A DNA stretch of 11,173 nt. Origin: an uncultured Bacilli bacterium. Its GTDB lineage: Bacteria; Bacillota_I; Bacilli_A; RF39; UBA660. Location of the stretch: assembly GCA_947624845.1 (NCBI GenBank), contig CANQMB010000031.1, forward strand, positions 1-11,173. Direction: 5' to 3'. Below the pieces are notes generated by a model. The model saw only the letters and a program-made list of their open reading frames with translations. It had not been told where the DNA came from and searched no databases. The first letter of the stretch is position 1, and each line of letters begins with the position of its first letter. A program made the translations under genes and the position numbers. Shown piece by piece: positions 1 to 5,848 of the stretch.

Positions 1-77
1 GTATTTAAATCTACAGCCAACACTACTGTTGGACATAATAAAAATGTTAGAATAATTAAAAATATCCCTTTTTTCAT
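1..77 (-). CDS. N-terminus of a secreted protein (partial, runs off the left edge)
   Basis: Only the first 25 codons are present. They start with MKKGIF, followed by a hydrophobic run (about residues 5-20) and the sequence VLA-VD, which fits a signal peptidase I site after residue 21. A cysteine at residue 15 is preceded by two leucines, so it does not make a good lipobox. The start ATG (77-75) is preceded by a strong ribosome site, AGAGGTGG (90-83), at good spacing. The gene reads in the same direction as the polysaccharide genes, but an extended -10 promoter-like sequence lies just upstream, so it may be a separate transcription unit. The mature protein is not visible and no function can be given. 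The ribosome site and signal peptide make the call itself fairly secure. Confidence 0.8.
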   Translation of the reverse strand, partial: MKKGIFLIILTFLLCPTVVLAVDLN

Positions 78-109
78 TTGAACCACCTCTTTTTTACTTT
101 CTCTATTTA

Positions 110-118
110 ATTATATCA
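110..118 (-). promoter_or_regulatory. Extended -10 promoter for the left-edge secreted-protein gene
   Basis: On the minus strand, TGATATAAT (118-110) is a perfect extended -10 element (TGn-TATAAT). No good -35 is seen: a 17-base spacer would place it on a run of T at 138-133. Extended -10 promoters often do without a -35. The expected start of transcription, near 103, lies about 25 bases upstream of the ATG at 77. An imperfect dyad (TTTCAC at 131-126 and GTGATA at 119-114) overlaps the element and could be an operator, though this is weak. Confidence 0.5.
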
Positions 119-138
119 CATCATAGTGAAATAAAAAA

Positions 139-1086
139 CTATTTTACAATCCAAAAGACAGGAAGTTTACGAAGACCATTTTTTCCACCACCGACAGGTT
201 GATTTATAACTTTCCCGTGAATTACGAGAGCTGAGGAAGATCCGCCATCCATATTAACAGCATTATAAGCACCATAATTTTCCATAATTTGAATTAAATC
301 TTTCATGCTTGCACCAATACTAGAAGGAATTCGTCCATCGATTACAACAAATAAAACCGTACCATCTTTTCTCTGACCGATTGCCGTACGAGGGGCTCTT
401 CCCCAACCGCCATTGCCGACAACGGTCGATTTTTTTCCATTCATGATTAAAAACGGTCCAAAAGAAACGCCCTGAACAATTCCTTTCTTCAATGCCTCTT
501 CTGTTGACACATCCCCTAAAAATAATTTTCCATCTTTCGTAAAACCGGCAATGCCACCACCAACAGAAGAACGAGCAAAATTACTGACTACCTTTCCATT
601 TTGAATCACTGGGCCATGAGGAATTCCACCATTACTCGACCAATCGGGATCATAAAATCCCACCGAATTGATTGCAATTTTCGCATGAGTTCTTTTCACA
701 ACATCGGTAATCCATTCCCCTTCTTTTCCTAATTTAGAAGAAATTTCTAATGAAATCCTCGTCGAATCATAAATTTCTACCACATACCCTGAATAGCCAG
801 AACCATGAATATTTTCTTTTTTATATAATTTTTTTGAACCCACTTTTACTTTTATTTTATCCAAATTTGTCATTTCTTTACTTTCAATAATTGAATTTTT
901 TAAAAAAACTTGCTGAATATATTCCTCTTCATAAAAAATCGTCGCCAAATATTGATGCGTTTTCGTTCTCATCGCAGTAGTAATTAAAAAATCACGAAAA
1001 AAAGGAAGAGGTCCATAAAATAAAAAAAGAAAGCAAAAAAGGCCAAAAAATAATAAAGTGCAGATATGGATTCTTAAATTTTTCAT
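139..1086 (-). CDS. Membrane-anchored phosphodiester glycosidase family protein (NAGPA domain, PF09992 type)
   Basis: The protein has 315 residues. One N-terminal membrane segment (about 6-25) is followed by a linker (about 30-130) and a NAGPA-type catalytic domain (about 135-313). Visible family marks are an IN-x-x-GFYD motif (139-146), GVSFGPFL (206-213), R-APRTAIG (230-237), VVIDGR (247-252) and the C-terminal NMDGGSSSAL (278-287). The mammalian founder removes GlcNAc from GlcNAc-1-phospho-mannose. Bacterial members are often annotated only as exopolysaccharide biosynthesis proteins and act outside the cytoplasm. Here the enzyme should face outward and cut or transfer a sugar-1-phosphate diester in the surface glycan; that role is inferred. 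It is the last gene of a five-gene run, 19 bases after the ATP-grasp gene, with ribosome site GAGGTGAT (1099-1092) before ATG 1086. No convincing terminator follows its TAG stop. The family call is secure; the substrate is unknown. Confidence 0.88.
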   Translation of the reverse strand: MKNLRIHICTLLFFGLFCFLFLFYGPLPFFRDFLITTAMRTKTHQYLATIFYEEEYIQQVFLKNSIIESKEMTNLDKIKVKVGSKKLYKKENIHGSGYSGYVVEIYDSTRISLEISSKLGKEGEWITDVVKRTHAKIAINSVGFYDPDWSSNGGIPHGPVIQNGKVVSNFARSSVGGGIAGFTKDGKLFLGDVSTEEALKKGIVQGVSFGPFLIMNGKKSTVVGNGGWGRAPRTAIGQRKDGTVLFVVIDGRIPSSIGASMKDLIQIMENYGAYNAVNMDGGSSSALVIHGKVINQPVGGGKNGLRKLPVFWIVK

Positions 1087-1105
1087 AGGATCACCTCAAA
1101 CTAAA

Positions 1106-2266
1106 TTAAAGTGTATTATTATCAATATCTTCATTTAAAATTTTTTCAAATTCACTTTTCATTCCTTCTTTATTTAAAATTCCCTTAACTAATTGATAAT
1201 TATGCCATCCAGCCCAACTGTTTCCTTCGACTAAAATAGGACCATCTTCCGTTATGGCAATGTCCCAACCGACATAACGAATTTGTGGAATTACTTTTAC
1301 ACATTGATCGATAAGATTTAAAACTTGATCCCAATATGGAATTTTAAAATTCTCAAATTGTACTTTTGTCTTAGGATGAAAATCATACAAATTTCGATCT
1401 TTATCAATTCCATAAGAAGACAATTTTCCTGTTTTTGGATTTATCTCGACAATAATACCACCAGTAGAAAAATTATCGATTTCATCACTGGAATATCCCA
1501 TTCGTAAAATTGCCCCTATGATGTGAATTTGATGATTCCAATATAGTGTAGTAATACGAATCGTATTAACAGCTGGAGAAAATTTTTTCATAGAAGAATG
1601 TTGAGCAATATAATCTTCAATCACTCCATCTTTTTGATTCATAATTTCTTGATATATATTATTGATATTTTCTTTAGATAAATCATAAATTTTAACACCA
1701 CGACCTTGAGATAATCCGCAGGGTTTATATACAATTTTATTTTTTCCTTGAACAAATTTTGTAAATTTTTTCTTTGTCAGTCCTTTTTGAATTAAAAAAT
1801 CCCGACCTAAAAATTCTTTAAAATTTTGATAAAATAAATCTTTTTCCACGAAAATCGGATCATATTTCATATCATTTACTTTAGCAAGCATTTCTTTCCA
1901 CCAAGCTTTTGTAATAAAGGTTTCTCTTTTCTCATCAGGAAGTTCATAAAAACCAAACATTTGATAATCTTCAAAACTTGCCCCATATAAATTTTCACAT
2001 TTTTTTACATCTTCATAAATTTCTTTTGCGCTCATATGGAATTCTTTTTCATATGATTTATATTCCTTAATTAATTTTCTTCTTTCTTGATGTTTCTTTT
2101 TGTTCTCTTTCCTATTGTGTAAGTTTTGATATATTTTACTTCGATAAATTTTATCTAACAATTGATATCCCTTAGAACTTTTTATTTCTTGGATCTCATT
2201 CCATAATTGTTCTTTTTCTAATAGTAATTGTTCGATTTCTTTCTGAGGATCTTGAACTTTTTTCAT
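1106..2266 (-). CDS. Sugar-transfer-associated ATP-grasp protein, copy 2
   Basis: The protein has 386 residues. A charged, probably coiled-coil N-terminus (about 5-75, with SKGYQLLDK at 31-39) leads into a helical region (HMSAKEIYED, 77-86) and an ATP-grasp fold (about 170-365). ATP-grasp marks are KPCGLSQGRG (181-190, lysine plus glycine-rich loop), EDYIAQH (217-223, hinge), SPAVNTIRITT (230-240), TGGIIVEI (268-275) and WDIAITEDGP...VEGNSW (334-351), whose D335, E347 and N349 are the likely metal ligands. The match is to the 'sugar-transfer associated ATP-grasp' family (PF14397 type), found in surface-polysaccharide loci. Its chemistry is unproven; ATP-grasp ligases generally join a carboxylate to an amine through an acyl-phosphate. 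No membrane segment or signal is seen, so it is cytoplasmic. It is a paralogue of the gene immediately upstream, separated by 18 bases, with ribosome site TAGGTGA before ATG 2266. The family is secure; the substrate is unknown. Confidence 0.85.
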   Translation of the reverse strand: MKKVQDPQKEIEQLLLEKEQLWNEIQEIKSSKGYQLLDKIYRSKIYQNLHNRKENKKKHQERRKLIKEYKSYEKEFHMSAKEIYEDVKKCENLYGASFEDYQMFGFYELPDEKRETFITKAWWKEMLAKVNDMKYDPIFVEKDLFYQNFKEFLGRDFLIQKGLTKKKFTKFVQGKNKIVYKPCGLSQGRGVKIYDLSKENINNIYQEIMNQKDGVIEDYIAQHSSMKKFSPAVNTIRITTLYWNHQIHIIGAILRMGYSSDEIDNFSTGGIIVEINPKTGKLSSYGIDKDRNLYDFHPKTKVQFENFKIPYWDQVLNLIDQCVKVIPQIRYVGWDIAITEDGPILVEGNSWAGWHNYQLVKGILNKEGMKSEFEKILNEDIDNNTL

Positions 2267-2284
2267 TTTTTCACCTACTATTTT

Positions 2285-3442
2285 TTATTTGTCATTTAAA
2301 ATACTTTCAAATTTATTTTTCAATCCTTCTTTTGTCTCTAATCCTTCCGTTAATTGATAAATATGCCAAGATCCCCAACTATTCCCTTCAACTAAAATAG
2401 GTCCATCTTTCGTAATGGCGACATCCCAACCGACATAGCGAATCTCTGGAACGACCTGTGTACATTCTTGAATTAATTTCAAAATCTCTTTCCAATAAGG
2501 TATTTGAATATTCGCTATTTTTATATGACTTTTCGGATGAACTTTACAACAGTAACTATCTCTAGTAATTGCCACAGGTTTGGCCTTACCCGTCTTTTGA
2601 TTTAGGGCAACGGCAACTCCACCAGTATCAAAGTTATCGACTTCTTGGCTTTCAAGAGCCATCCGTAACGTTGCAGAAATAATATGAAGTTTATTATGAT
2701 AAAATAATGTCGTTACACGAACAGTATTAACTGCAGGAGAAAGTTTTTTCATATATGGATGTTGTTCAATATACTCATCCAATATTCCTTCCTGTTCTTT
2801 CATAATCTCTTGATAAACTTGATCTAAATCTCTATTTTTTAAATGGACAATATGAACTCCAATACCACGAGCTAATGCTGCCGGCTTATAGACAATTTTT
2901 TCTTTGCCTTTGGCGAATTTTAAAAATTCTTCTTTGGTTAAATCTTTCGTAGAGATACAATCTCTATTTCCCATAAATTTTTTAAATTTCTCGTAAAATT
3001 CAATTTTACGAATAAAATAATGATCGTACTTCATGTCATTTACTTTAGCAATTAAATCTCGCCAATACTTTTCTGTAACATATGTTTTTCTTTTTTCATC
3101 GGGAAGTTCATAAAATCTTAATAGTTCATAATCCTCAAAAGATGCGCCATACAATTCTTCACACTTTTTAACATCTTCATAGATTTCTTTTGCGCTCATA
3201 TGAAATTTAGATTCATACTTTTTGTATGTTTTCATTAATTCTCGTCTTTTTTTGGATTCTTCTTTCCGTTTTTTGCTAGTTTGCATCCGATTTTGAGTTC
3301 CTTGATATAATTTACTTCGATATACTTTATCTAAAACTTTATACCCTTTTGAATTTTTTATTTCTTGTAGTTCATTCCATAAAGCTTCATTTTCTTTTTT
3401 TAATCGTTCAATTGTCTCATAATCTTTATTATCTTTTGACAT
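2285..3442 (-). CDS. Sugar-transfer-associated ATP-grasp protein, copy 1
   Basis: The protein has 385 residues and the same layout as its downstream paralogue. A coiled-coil-like N-terminus (about 8-80, with SKGYKVLDK at 31-39) is followed by HMSAKEIYED (81-90) and an ATP-grasp domain (about 178-365). Key sites are KPAALARGIG (186-195), DEYIEQH (222-228), SPAVNTVRVTT (235-245), TGGVAVAL (273-280) and WDVAITKDGP...VEGNSW (339-356), with D340, E352 and N354 as probable metal ligands. It belongs to the PF14397-type sugar-transfer ATP-grasp family. The likely role is ATP-dependent ligation that modifies a glycan or glycan precursor in the cytoplasm; this is inferred from family and neighbours. 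Twelve bases separate it from the GtrB-like gene, and the AGGAGG ribosome site overlaps that gene's TAG stop (3457-3451), a sign of coupled translation. The loop around residue 190 differs from copy 2, and CC at 298-299 replaces LYD. All core residues are kept, so it should be active. Confidence 0.85.
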   Translation of the reverse strand: MSKDNKDYETIERLKKENEALWNELQEIKNSKGYKVLDKVYRSKLYQGTQNRMQTSKKRKEESKKRRELMKTYKKYESKFHMSAKEIYEDVKKCEELYGASFEDYELLRFYELPDEKRKTYVTEKYWRDLIAKVNDMKYDHYFIRKIEFYEKFKKFMGNRDCISTKDLTKEEFLKFAKGKEKIVYKPAALARGIGVHIVHLKNRDLDQVYQEIMKEQEGILDEYIEQHPYMKKLSPAVNTVRVTTLFYHNKLHIISATLRMALESQEVDNFDTGGVAVALNQKTGKAKPVAITRDSYCCKVHPKSHIKIANIQIPYWKEILKLIQECTQVVPEIRYVGWDVAITKDGPILVEGNSWGSWHIYQLTEGLETKEGLKNKFESILNDK

Positions 3443-3454
3443 TTTTGAATCCTC

Positions 3455-4411
3455 CTAACATGATTTTATTTCTAAATCTTTTTCTGTCTCCTTCACAATA
3501 TAGTGTGGCCGATTTTTAATTTCCATATAAATTTTTGATAGATACATTCCAATAATTCCCATAAAAAGAAGTTGAATACCACTAACAAACATAATAATAC
3601 AGGCAAGAGAAGGCCATCCTCCAACAGGATCTCCCCATAATAGTGTTTTTATAATAATGAACAGAATGGCAATAAAAGCAAAAAAGCAAAAAAGAACTCC
3701 AACAAATGCAGAAAAAATGAGTGGTGCGGTAGAAAAAGAGACAATTCCCTCTATCGCATAGCGAAATAATTTCCAAAAATTCCATTTGGTTTTTCCAGCG
3801 ATACGTTCAGGGGCTTCATATTCAATCCATTTGGTATGAAAGCCAACAAAGCTGAAAATTCCTTTAGAATAGCGATTATATTCTCTCATCGAAAGAATGG
3901 CATCGACCATCTTTCTTTTCATCAATCGAAAATCTCTAGCCCCAGGAATCTGTTGCATCGAAGAAATTTTACTAATCAAAAGATACCAACATTTCGTAAA
4001 AATTTTTCGAAAGAAAGAGTATCCAACATGAGAATTTGTCCGTAGGGCAATACAATCATATTCTAAAGTTGTAATCTCTTCATACATCTTCTCTATCATC
4101 TCAGGTGGATCTTGTAAATCGGCATCCATAATGGCTACATAATCTCCAGTAGAATATTCTAATCCAGCAAACATCCCAGCTTCTTTCCCAAAATTTCTAG
4201 AAAAAGAAATATAGCGAACTCGCGGATCTTTTTTCCGCATTTCTTGAATCTGATTCAATGTTTGATCGATGCTTCCATCATCAATAAACAAAAACTCAAA
4301 ATCGACCATTTTCATTTTTTTAGATACCTGGTTGATTCTTTTATAAAAAATTGGAAGGGATTCCTCTTCATTATAACAAGGAACCACAATAGAAATTTTC
4401 GACTTTTTCAT
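3455..4411 (-). CDS. Membrane GT2 glycosyltransferase, polyprenyl-phosphate sugar transferase type (GtrB/DPM1-like)
   Basis: The protein has 318 residues, typical of this group. The GT-A catalytic domain (about 5-225) shows VVPCYNEEES (9-18), FIDDGS (42-47), DADLQDPPE (96-104, with the metal-binding DxD) and GARDFRL (157-163). A K-W-NF-W-K-L segment (209-215) comes just before two membrane segments (about 229-255 and 267-292). The tail carries RPHYIV (301-306), common in the GtrB/ArnC/DPM group. Such enzymes move a sugar from a UDP or GDP donor onto undecaprenyl phosphate at the inner membrane face. The lipid-linked sugar is then used outside by a multi-membrane GT-C enzyme. No such partner is in the window. 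The gene is second in the 5005-139 run, 12 bases after the HAD gene, with ribosome site AGAGGTG before ATG 4411. The class is secure; the sugar is unknown. Confidence 0.88.
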   Translation of the reverse strand: MKKSKISIVVPCYNEEESLPIFYKRINQVSKKMKMVDFEFLFIDDGSIDQTLNQIQEMRKKDPRVRYISFSRNFGKEAGMFAGLEYSTGDYVAIMDADLQDPPEMIEKMYEEITTLEYDCIALRTNSHVGYSFFRKIFTKCWYLLISKISSMQQIPGARDFRLMKRKMVDAILSMREYNRYSKGIFSFVGFHTKWIEYEAPERIAGKTKWNFWKLFRYAIEGIVSFSTAPLIFSAFVGVLFCFFAFIAILFIIIKTLLWGDPVGGWPSLACIIMFVSGIQLLFMGIIGMYLSKIYMEIKNRPHYIVKETEKDLEIKSC

Positions 4412-4423
4412 GAGTACACCTCT

Positions 4424-5005
4424 TTATACTGAATGATTCATATCACGAATATCAATTTTTTTCACATCATTTTTATGAACTAAATAAGCTTCTTGCGCAT
4501 ATTCGAACATTGGCCAATCGGCACGAATAGAATCTGAATAAAATCTTTTTATTTTTTTATGGGGATAAATTTCTTCATATCGTCTGACTTTTTCTACATC
4601 ATGACAATTTTTGGATTCAAATTTTCCATTATGCTTATTTACTACTGTTGCAATCACATGAACATCTAATTTTTTTTCTAATGGTTTTAATAAAAATTCT
4701 GGAGAAGCAGAAATAATTAAATCCGTTTTTCTCTTCTGTTTTAAATACCATGGTTTTATTTTATGAATACCCGCATTCCAAAACTCTTCAATATAAGAAT
4801 CTATAGAATCAATTTTCTTTAAAAAAGAAAATACTTTTTCTTTAAAATAAGTCTTATCTTTAATCTTTAATAAGTAAAGAAGAAATCCATACATTTGAAT
4901 AGGTAGACACAACAACACTTTTTTATTTTTTTTCAAACAGAAAAAATAAAAATCAACACTAGAATCTCCATCATAAATTGTCTCATCAAAATCATAAGCA
5001 TTCAT
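4424..5005 (-). CDS. HAD superfamily hydrolase, subfamily IB (phosphoserine-phosphatase-like)
   Basis: The protein has 193 residues. HAD motif I is DFDETIYDGDSS (5-16), with nucleophile D5 and acid/base D7. Motif II is ISAS (98-101). K139 in HDVEKV is a candidate for motif III. Motif IV is YSDSIRADWPMFEYA (156-170), with D158 and D163. The small helical cap between motifs I and II (about 20-90) includes a hydrophobic run (29-47). All catalytic residues are present, so it should be an active Mg-dependent phosphatase. The substrate is unknown; the neighbours suggest a sugar phosphate or a lipid-linked phosphosugar. It is the first gene of the 5005-139 run, with its own promoter-like sequence upstream and ribosome site GGGAG (5019-5015) nine bases from ATG 5005. 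Twelve bases separate it from the GtrB-like gene. An alternative is a general HAD phosphatase drawn into the operon, without a dedicated glycan role. Confidence 0.82.
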   Translation of the reverse strand: MNAYDFDETIYDGDSSVDFYFFCLKKNKKVLLCLPIQMYGFLLYLLKIKDKTYFKEKVFSFLKKIDSIDSYIEEFWNAGIHKIKPWYLKQKRKTDLIISASPEFLLKPLEKKLDVHVIATVVNKHNGKFESKNCHDVEKVRRYEEIYPHKKIKRFYSDSIRADWPMFEYAQEAYLVHKNDVKKIDIRDMNHSV

Positions 5006-5031
5006 TCCAAAAAACTCCCATCTTTTTCTTT

Positions 5032-5037
5032 ATTATA
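5032..5037 (-). promoter_or_regulatory. Probable promoter (-10) of the HAD / GtrB-like / ATP-grasp / NAGPA unit
   Basis: A perfect TATAAT lies at 5037-5032 on the minus strand. It sits directly after the terminator of the exporter unit and before the ribosome site of the HAD gene. The -35 is poor: a 16-18 base spacer gives only TTTTC-like sequence near 5055-5060. The predicted transcript would start near 5025, leaving a leader of about 20 bases. No riboswitch-sized leader exists, so any control would act at initiation or through read-through of the hairpin upstream. Confidence 0.5.
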
Positions 5038-5055
5038 ATACTTTTTTCTTCTACA

Positions 5056-5083
5056 GAAAAGAAAAAAGACAAATTGTCTTTTA
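5056..5083 (-). terminator. Rho-independent terminator after the exporter permease
   Basis: On the minus strand, AAAAGACA (5082-5075) and TGTCTTTT (5071-5064) form a perfect 8-bp stem with a 3-base ATT loop. The stem is followed by a T-rich tail (TT-C-TTTTC, to about 5056). The hairpin begins inside the TAA stop of the permease gene, as is usual for compact low-GC operons. A second inverted repeat (5041-5050 with 5059-5068, ten A/T-rich pairs) shares bases with the downstream arm. Confidence 0.75.
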
Positions 5084-5848
5084 TAATTCTTCTGCAAAAT
5101 GTTTTTGCAAATGGTTAAATATTTGATAACCGACCATCATTAAAACAACAGAAACCAACAGTAACATCACTAAGCCTTGGACATCGGGCATTTGTTGATA
5201 ATATAGGACATCACGATAACCTTGAATAATATAGGCCATTGGATTTAATTTAAATACCCATAAAAATCTCTCAGGAATCGTGCTTAGAGAATAGACAATA
5301 GGAGTTCCATAAAACAAAGCTTGAATTACTACACCAATAATGTGTTCTAAATCTCTCAAATAGACAGTGACTGAGGATAAAATCAAAACGATGCCAAGTA
5401 GAAAGATATATTGAACTAAAATAACAAATGGTAACAAAATTAAATATTTTGAATAACCAATTCCTGTAATCATTAAAAAGATAAAGATAATAATACAAGA
5501 AATTAAAAAGTTAATTAATCCACTTGTCACAATAGAAATAGGTAGAATCTCTCTTGGAAAATATACTTTTTTTAAGATATTTCCATTCGCAATAATCGTA
5601 CTCATTCCCTGCGTTACCGTCGTTGTAAAAAATGTCCATGGAATTAAAGCCGTCATCAAAAACATCACGTAATTTTTCTCTGGAGATTTTAAAATGATAG
5701 GAAAGATAATCGCATAGACCATCAACATCAATAACGGATTTAAAAAGGACCACAAGATTCCCAAAAATGATTTTTTATATTTACCACGAATTTCTTTTTT
5801 AATACTTGTACTTAAGAATTCTCGGTATTGAAATAGTCTTTTAAACAT
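5081..5848 (-). CDS. ABC-2 polysaccharide exporter permease (TagG/Wzm/KpsM-like)
   Basis: The protein has 255 residues, normal for this family, with six predicted membrane segments (about 32-52, 62-82, 108-130, 137-160, 170-188 and 225-242). Family marks are RGKYKKSFLG (21-30) in the amphipathic N-terminal helix, NPLLMLMVYAIIF (37-49), ILKKVYFPREILP (91-103), YLRDLEHI (163-170) and LNPMAYIIQGYRD (201-213). It forms the membrane channel that, with the ATPase encoded at 8997-8248, exports a lipid-linked glycan or teichoic-acid-like polymer. Its ATG overlaps the TAA of the double glycosyltransferase by one base (TAATG), and the ribosome site is weak, so translation is probably coupled to that gene. 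A terminator follows directly. The class is secure. Whether the cargo is a teichoic acid, a capsule or another glycan cannot be read from the sequence. Confidence 0.93.
   Translation of the reverse strand: MFKRLFQYREFLSTSIKKEIRGKYKKSFLGILWSFLNPLLMLMVYAIIFPIILKSPEKNYVMFLMTALIPWTFFTTTVTQGMSTIIANGNILKKVYFPREILPISIVTSGLINFLISCIIIFIFLMITGIGYSKYLILLPFVILVQYIFLLGIVLILSSVTVYLRDLEHIIGVVIQALFYGTPIVYSLSTIPERFLWVFKLNPMAYIIQGYRDVLYYQQMPDVQGLVMLLLVSVVLMMVGYQIFNHLQKHFAEEL

Larger units (their letters stand above)
1106..3442 (-). repeat. Tandem gene duplication of the ATP-grasp gene
   Basis: The two ATP-grasp genes are collinear over their whole length (385 and 386 residues) and differ by only a few short indels. 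In the segment following the coiled coil (residues 80-141 of copy 1 and 76-137 of copy 2), 46 of 62 residues are identical by hand count. The closest nucleotide match is 2007-2038 against 3171-3202, with 31 of 32 bases identical. The active-site loops differ more than this (KPAALARGIG versus KPCGLSQGRG), so the copies have probably diverged in substrate. No transposase or flanking repeats are seen. Confidence 0.85.

Noticed and set aside
1..77. Lipoprotein signal in the left-edge protein (cysteine at residue 15)
   Set aside because: The residues before the cysteine are Leu-Leu, not a small residue at -1, and a better signal peptidase I site (VLA) follows.
1325..1507. Plus-strand open frame of 60 codons inside the second ATP-grasp gene
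   Set aside because: It is antisense to conserved ATP-grasp motifs and has no supporting start signals.
1106..3442. D-alanyl or teichuronopeptide (TupA-type) ligase identity for the ATP-grasp pair
   Set aside because: The motif set (SPAVNTxRxTT, TGGxxV, WDxAITxDGPILVEGN) fits the sugar-transfer-associated family better, and no D-alanine or TupA-specific neighbours are present.
3836..4432. Two short plus-strand frames opposite the GtrB-like gene (3836-4045 and 4244-4432)
   Set aside because: Both are antisense to conserved glycosyltransferase motifs, with low-complexity His/Asn/Phe-rich translations typical of shadow frames.
5271..5753. Minus-strand frames of 75 and 80 codons inside the permease gene
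   Set aside because: They are out-of-frame readings of a well-conserved membrane protein.
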